Of a DNA stretch of 64,000 nt, positions 60,238 to 64,000 are shown piece by piece. The notes under the pieces are model-generated. The model made no database searches. It was not told the origin of the DNA and saw nothing but the letters and a program-made list of their open reading frames with translations. Position numbers and translations under genes: made by a program. How positions within the stretch are numbered: the first letter of the stretch is position 1; each line of letters starts with the position of its first letter. Source of the DNA: Calliopum simillimum (lineage: Eukaryota > Arthropoda > Insecta > Diptera > Lauxaniidae); assembly GCA_951812925.1 (NCBI GenBank), contig OX638368.1:25235187-25299186 (forward strand), read 5' to 3'.

Positions 60238-60396
60238 CCCAGCCAGCCAGCCAGACAGACGGACATGGCTATATCGACTCAAGAGGTGACGCTGATCAAG
60301 AATATATATACTTTTCTATACCTGCCACGCCTCCTTCTCTGCGTTACAAACGGAAGGACAAAGTGAATATACCCTGGGTGTAGGGTATAAAAAGAG
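59414..60396 (+). mobile_element. Full-length DINE-1/mini-me-like element
   Basis: Runs from GAAACTAGTAAGGGTGTAAA to GGGTGTAGGGTATAAAAA. Inside are four blocks of CTTATATGGGAGGTGCCACG type (near 59488, 59631, 59775 and 59920), a GGGCGGTAGGCGTGTCCGTT block, a (CAGC)n-CAGACAGACGGACATGG run, and the terminal block CTGATCAAGAATATATATAC with TGCCACGCCTCC. mini-me/DINE-1 repeats of flies have comparable GTCY and TA microsatellite cores. It lacks terminal inverted repeats and coding capacity. Its insertion splits the left arm of a snapback element, so it is the younger of the two. Confidence 0.75.
60192..60260 (+). repeat. (CAGC)n / (CAGA)n microsatellite within the DINE-like element
   Basis: About fifteen CAGC units with two CACC interruptions, then CAGACAGACGGAC. 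The copy at 62905-62938 has only a few units, so the tract length varies between copies. Confidence 0.9.
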
Positions 60397-61720
60397 CTTC
60401 TGTGCGAAAAAATTCCCAGTGGAAATTTTTCACCGGAATTGTCTTTATTTATGCAAGATACACGAACTGTGAAAAGTCCATTGCAAAGTCGTGTGCGCAT
60501 AAAAAGTTATTCGGGCTCAAAGGTCGTTAAAATCAGTTTTTTGCAAATATCTCGCTAATGCTAACTTTTACAGAAAAATGTTGGTCTCCAATTTTGTAGC
60601 ACAGGAAATTTCCTACAAAAGTACGTTAAAAGTATTTGCGTACAACTTCTAGCTTAGGAGATCAACCAATTTAAAAGTTGTTAACAGTAATGATATGAAA
60701 TACTACCTATGAGTTCACATTAAAATATCTTACTTTTTAAATTGCAATAACTCTTCAATGAGAAGTTGTACAAACAAAATTAAAATGCTGTTTGAAAGAT
60801 AATTTAATTTTCTATATACCGTATAAAATTTTTTTTTCGAACGGCTCATGACCTTATAAATATTCTTGAATAACCGTTAAGGCTTCGAAATTACTGGTTT
60901 TTTTAAGGATATCTGCGAATTGGTAAGTACTACGATAAAAAGTAACTTGACCAAATTTGTAGAGAATTACAAGGTCTACAAAAAATAAGCGACATGTGTA
61001 CACATAGAAGAAACCGATAGAAGATATTCAATAGAAACCGGTTTTTTGGCATTTTAAGGGTTTTTTGGAATATCTTCTAAACGGTTACTTCTATGTGTAC
61101 ATATATCGCTTATTTTTTGTAGACCTTGTAATTCTCTACAAATTTGGTCAAGTTACTTTTTATCGTAGTACTTACCAATTCGCAGATATCCTTAAAAAAC
61201 CAGTAATTTCGAAGCCTTAACGGTTATTCAAGAATATTTATAAGGTCATGAGCCGTTCGAAAAAAAAATTTTGTACGGTATATAGAAAATTAAATTATCT
61301 TTCAAACGGCATTTTAATTTTGTTTGTACAGCTTTACATTAAAGAGTTATTGCAATTTAAAAAGTAAAATATTTTAATATGAACTCATAGGTAGTATTTC
61401 ATATCATTACTGTTAACAACTTTTTAAATTGGGTGATCTCCTAAACTAGAAATCGTACGCAAATACTTTTAACGTATTTTTGTAGGAAATTTTCTGTGCT
61501 ACAAAATTGGAGACCAACATTTTTCTGTAAAAGTTAGAATTAGCGAGATATTTGCAAAAAACTGATTTTAGTGACCTTTGAGCCCGAATAACTTTTTATG
61601 CGCACACGACTTTGCAATGGACTTTTCACAGTTTGTGTATCATGCATAAATAAAGACAATTCCGGTGAAAAATTTCCACTGGGAATTTTTTCGCAGAAAA
61701 TGTCTTATTTTCCTGGGCTA

Positions 61721-62250
61721 AACACTTGTTCGAAGTTATTCAGCCCAAATCTTTTAGATATGTTAATTTTCAAAATTCATTTTCTTGAAGTCATTGCTCT
61801 TAAGTGAAAAGTTTGACTTTTAAAAGTTCTCAAACAAGATGAAATTTATTTATTTATTTGGAGATAAAATTGTGTTGTACCAAGAACTATGTTCTTTTAT
61901 AATACAAAGTGGAGGTCGTTAAGCAATCTAAAACATTTGATATTAAATAATCTTAAGTGATCTTAATAATAACGTTATTTTGCTTTTGTAAATGCTACAA
62001 TCGCCAAGTGGTTGAAATTCGACCACAAATGTATTAATTAAATAATTTTGGTACTTTTTGGCCAATTTTAGTACTTTTTTTGGTATTTGGTACAAAATAG
62101 AAAAACTCACATATTATCTCTGGTACAAATGTGAAACGAAAAGAAAACAAAAAACATGGAGTCAGTGTCAATCAGCTTTTTGTCTTTTTCTTTGTGCTGT
62201 ATCTTCTTTTCAGCTCTGTGTGACCGCGTATTATGTCGTTGTTAATATTG
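61721..62250. other. No gene recognised
   Basis: AT-rich DNA between two repeat elements, with a TTTATTTATTTATTT run at 61845. Confidence 0.45.
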
Positions 62251-62952
62251 AACTAGTAAGGGTGGTATCTTTGGCCTGGCCAAAAAATAAATGCCCTACG
62301 CTGCATTTCAAGTATATTATTAGGAGAGTATAAGAACAAATTGCTTAAATGGAAAGTGCCACGCCATCGCCTCCGAGCTTACCTTGATTTTGCGTAGAGC
62401 TTGCATTTACTGTTCTGAGTGTTTGAGTAAAATTCGGTTATGTTTTCTTAAAAAAATCTTTCAGTGTAGCATTTTGAAACTTTCTCTTATATGGGAGGTG
62501 CCACGCCCTCTAATCCTACTTCGCCTACTTTAAGCTCAGAGTTTACAATTAATCGTTGTTCGTGTTTGAGTGAAATTTGGTTGGAATATCTCAAAAAACG
62601 CTTTCCGTAGAACATTTGAAACTTTTGTTTATATGGGAGGTGCCACGCCCTCTAGTCCGAATTCGCCTAGTTTTTGCTCAAAGATTATACTTGCTTTCCC
62701 TAGTATTTATGGGTATTTTGCTTCTGTTATTGCAAATAATGCTCTTATTATTGCATTTTGAATATGTTTTTTGTATGGGCGGTAGGCGTGTCCGTCGACC
62801 GATTTCGCTCATTTTCAATTCCCCAAGCTAGCTTTTACGACGGAGGCAGAATACTAAATTTCATTGAATTATGTTGCTCAGTTTTCCCAAAAAATGTATT
62901 TCCACACACACCCAGACAGCCAGCCAGACAGACGGACATGGCTATTTCTAAC
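62251..62952 (+). mobile_element. DINE-like element lacking its 3' end
   Basis: Begins AACTAGTAAGGGTGGTATCT. It carries the GGGAGGTGCCACGCCCTC blocks (near 62492 and 62636), GGGCGGTAGGCGTGTCCGTC (62776) and a short CAGCCAGCCAGACAGACGGAC run, then stops after ACATGGCTAT. The terminal GATCAAGAATATATA block is missing, replaced by the region downstream of a minus-strand LINE. Confidence 0.8.
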
Positions 62953-63109
62953 AAAGTAAAAAAGGTAGGACAAGTTTTTATCTTGCGTATTAATATATAG
63001 ATTATTGGTTTTTCAATATGAAGATATAATTAAACCTAATAAAATATAAAGAAATGGTTACTTATTCTATTACAATAAATGGTTAAATGTAAATAGACTA
63101 AAATTCCTT

Positions 63110-64000
63110 ATTTATGCATACTTCTACACTGACTCGGCAAAAAATTCCATATTCGAATGGCATTGATGAAAAAGTAATCTTATAACTTTTCAAACAAGTA
63201 TGGTGGCGTTCTCGTGTGTATAAGTTTGTGCCGAAGAACACAATTTCTAAAACTGAGATATGTTATTATGTCACAGCCTAAATCTTTTTCTTGAACTGAG
63301 ACACATGATCATATCTACGCAAACCGTAGGCATATCTCGTAGCATGATTAAATGCAATCTGCAGTTTCAGTTGGGAACGTGAGTACAACTTGCTGTATAC
63401 TAGTTCTGAGTAACATATAATAGGTACAACTAATTGGATAACAAGCTACCGTTTAGTTTCAAGGGTTGTAAACTCAGCTGATGATCTGTGGTTTCGAAGA
63501 GTTAAGAAGATTTTCCTGACAACATCTTTAACGTGATCAGCGCAAGTTAAAAAAAATGTATATGAAATCTGAAACCACTTATACTTAAGTCAGGTATACA
63601 TTCAAAAAAGATCTCGTTTTTGAAATAGGCAGAATACAAGATTTTGTCGCATTCAGAGTAAGACAGTTAGCCAAGGCCCATTTGTTGATGCAATCGAGAT
63701 CTTGATTCAATCTATAGCATAAATCTGCCAGGAGGCTTCATCGGCTAGACATATATAATTGAACATCATCTTCATATGCATGCAGTGTTGCGTGTTTACA
63801 GGTTGAGAATATGTCATTTACAAAAATAGAAAAAAACAATGGAACCAGAAACAATGTTTGCGGTACACCAATACAAATTTGTTTATTCTGGGAATAGTTG
63901 TTACCAACCTTAACCCTTTGGAGGGGATTGGGCAGATAATTTTCCATTAGACGTACAGCACTTTAGCAGAAACCACACTTATACTTCAGCTTCTGACAAA
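63110..64000 (-). pseudogene. Jockey-type LINE, RT palm to C-terminus, minus strand, cut by window end
   Basis: Read leftwards from the window edge: SAVRLMENYLPN, QRVKVGNNYS, QICIGVPQ, PLFFSIFVNDIFSTCKH and HAYEDDVQLYMSSR (about 63750-63780). The catalytic 'YADD' box reads YEDD but both Asp remain. After a phase change come LDCINKWALANCLTLNATKS, then LTLRNHRSSAEFTTLE, QLVVPIICYSELVYSKL and AFNHATRYAYGLRRYDHV (63306-63349). This matches the thumb and C-terminal part of jockey-type elements. At least three frame changes and several stops make it inactive. The upstream half lies outside the window. AT-rich sequence at 62960-63110 may be its 3' untranslated end. Confidence 0.8.

Larger units (their letters stand above)
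59397..61718. mobile_element. TA-flanked snapback element carrying a nested DINE-like insertion
   Basis: Starts GCCCAGGAAAATAAGAC after TA (59395-59396) and ends with the exact inverse before TA (61719-61720). The arms resume at about 60397 and pair to 61703, with a centre near 61049, for example ATGCGCACACGACTTTGC against its inverse at 60483-60500. The coordinate sum is 122098 inside but 121115 at the outer ends. The difference of 983 equals the size of the sequence inserted in the left arm at 59414. Without it the element would be about 1.34 kb and almost fully palindromic. The frames at 60279-60500 (-) and 61598-61807 (+) share a start simply through the symmetry. Confidence 0.9.

Overview
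The window looks like repeat-dense, AT-rich, non-coding DNA from a higher (schizophoran) fly, possibly a tephritid. I infer this from the content rather than from any host gene. It carries non-LTR retrotransposon debris of insect type, an element resembling the DINE-1/mini-me repeats of Diptera (a (CAGC)n-CAGACGGAC run followed by a CTGATCAAGAATATATA block), and long A/T homopolymers with CA/CAG/GTT microsatellites. I found no convincing complete host protein-coding gene, no tRNA or rRNA gene and no CRISPR array. Most open frames here are chance frames or shadows of decayed transposons.

Layout. 1-6588: a large inverted-repeat element with arms of about 1.67 kb (1-1674 and 4915-6588) that pair with no indel; its interior holds a hairpin, an old RTE-like LINE tail and a TA-flanked pogo-like DNA element. 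6738-10485: a satellite of about 265 bp period, each unit carrying a perfect 32-bp palindrome, with higher-order organisation. 14043-15246: a non-autonomous hAT-like element with a perfect 8-bp target duplication. 15846: a tRNA-Lys-type primer binding site, then RNase H and zinc-knuckle pieces of a LINE split by a foldback element (16545-17038). 17705-18055: another complete palindrome. 20545-22720: 5' half of a LINE (ORF1 plus endonuclease). 23117-23994 and 26643-28999: TA-flanked elements with reiterated terminal words. 29620-30990, 33880-35030 and 35096-36185: three minus-strand LINE fragments.

37980-40560: a degenerate 'catgatataaaaat' satellite interrupted by a second tandem repeat. About 44.0-44.8 kb: a GC-richer, CpG-rich island ending in a consensus splice donor, the best candidate for a host promoter and non-coding first exon. 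49029-49275: a MITE. 50359-52282 and 53505-53888: snapback elements. 56490-57690: a tandem array of about 150 bp period. 59397-61718: a TA-flanked snapback element with a DINE-like element nested in its left arm. 62251-62952: a further DINE-like copy. 63110-64000: the 3' half of a jockey-type LINE running off the window.

The recurring theme is inverted symmetry. At least six elements are palindromes over almost their whole length, and five others are TA-flanked with a family-specific word of about 13 nt repeated at both ends and inside. None of the coding remnants appears able to work: all carry frameshifts, stops, truncations or altered catalytic residues. If a host gene spans this window, most of it is intron or flanking DNA.
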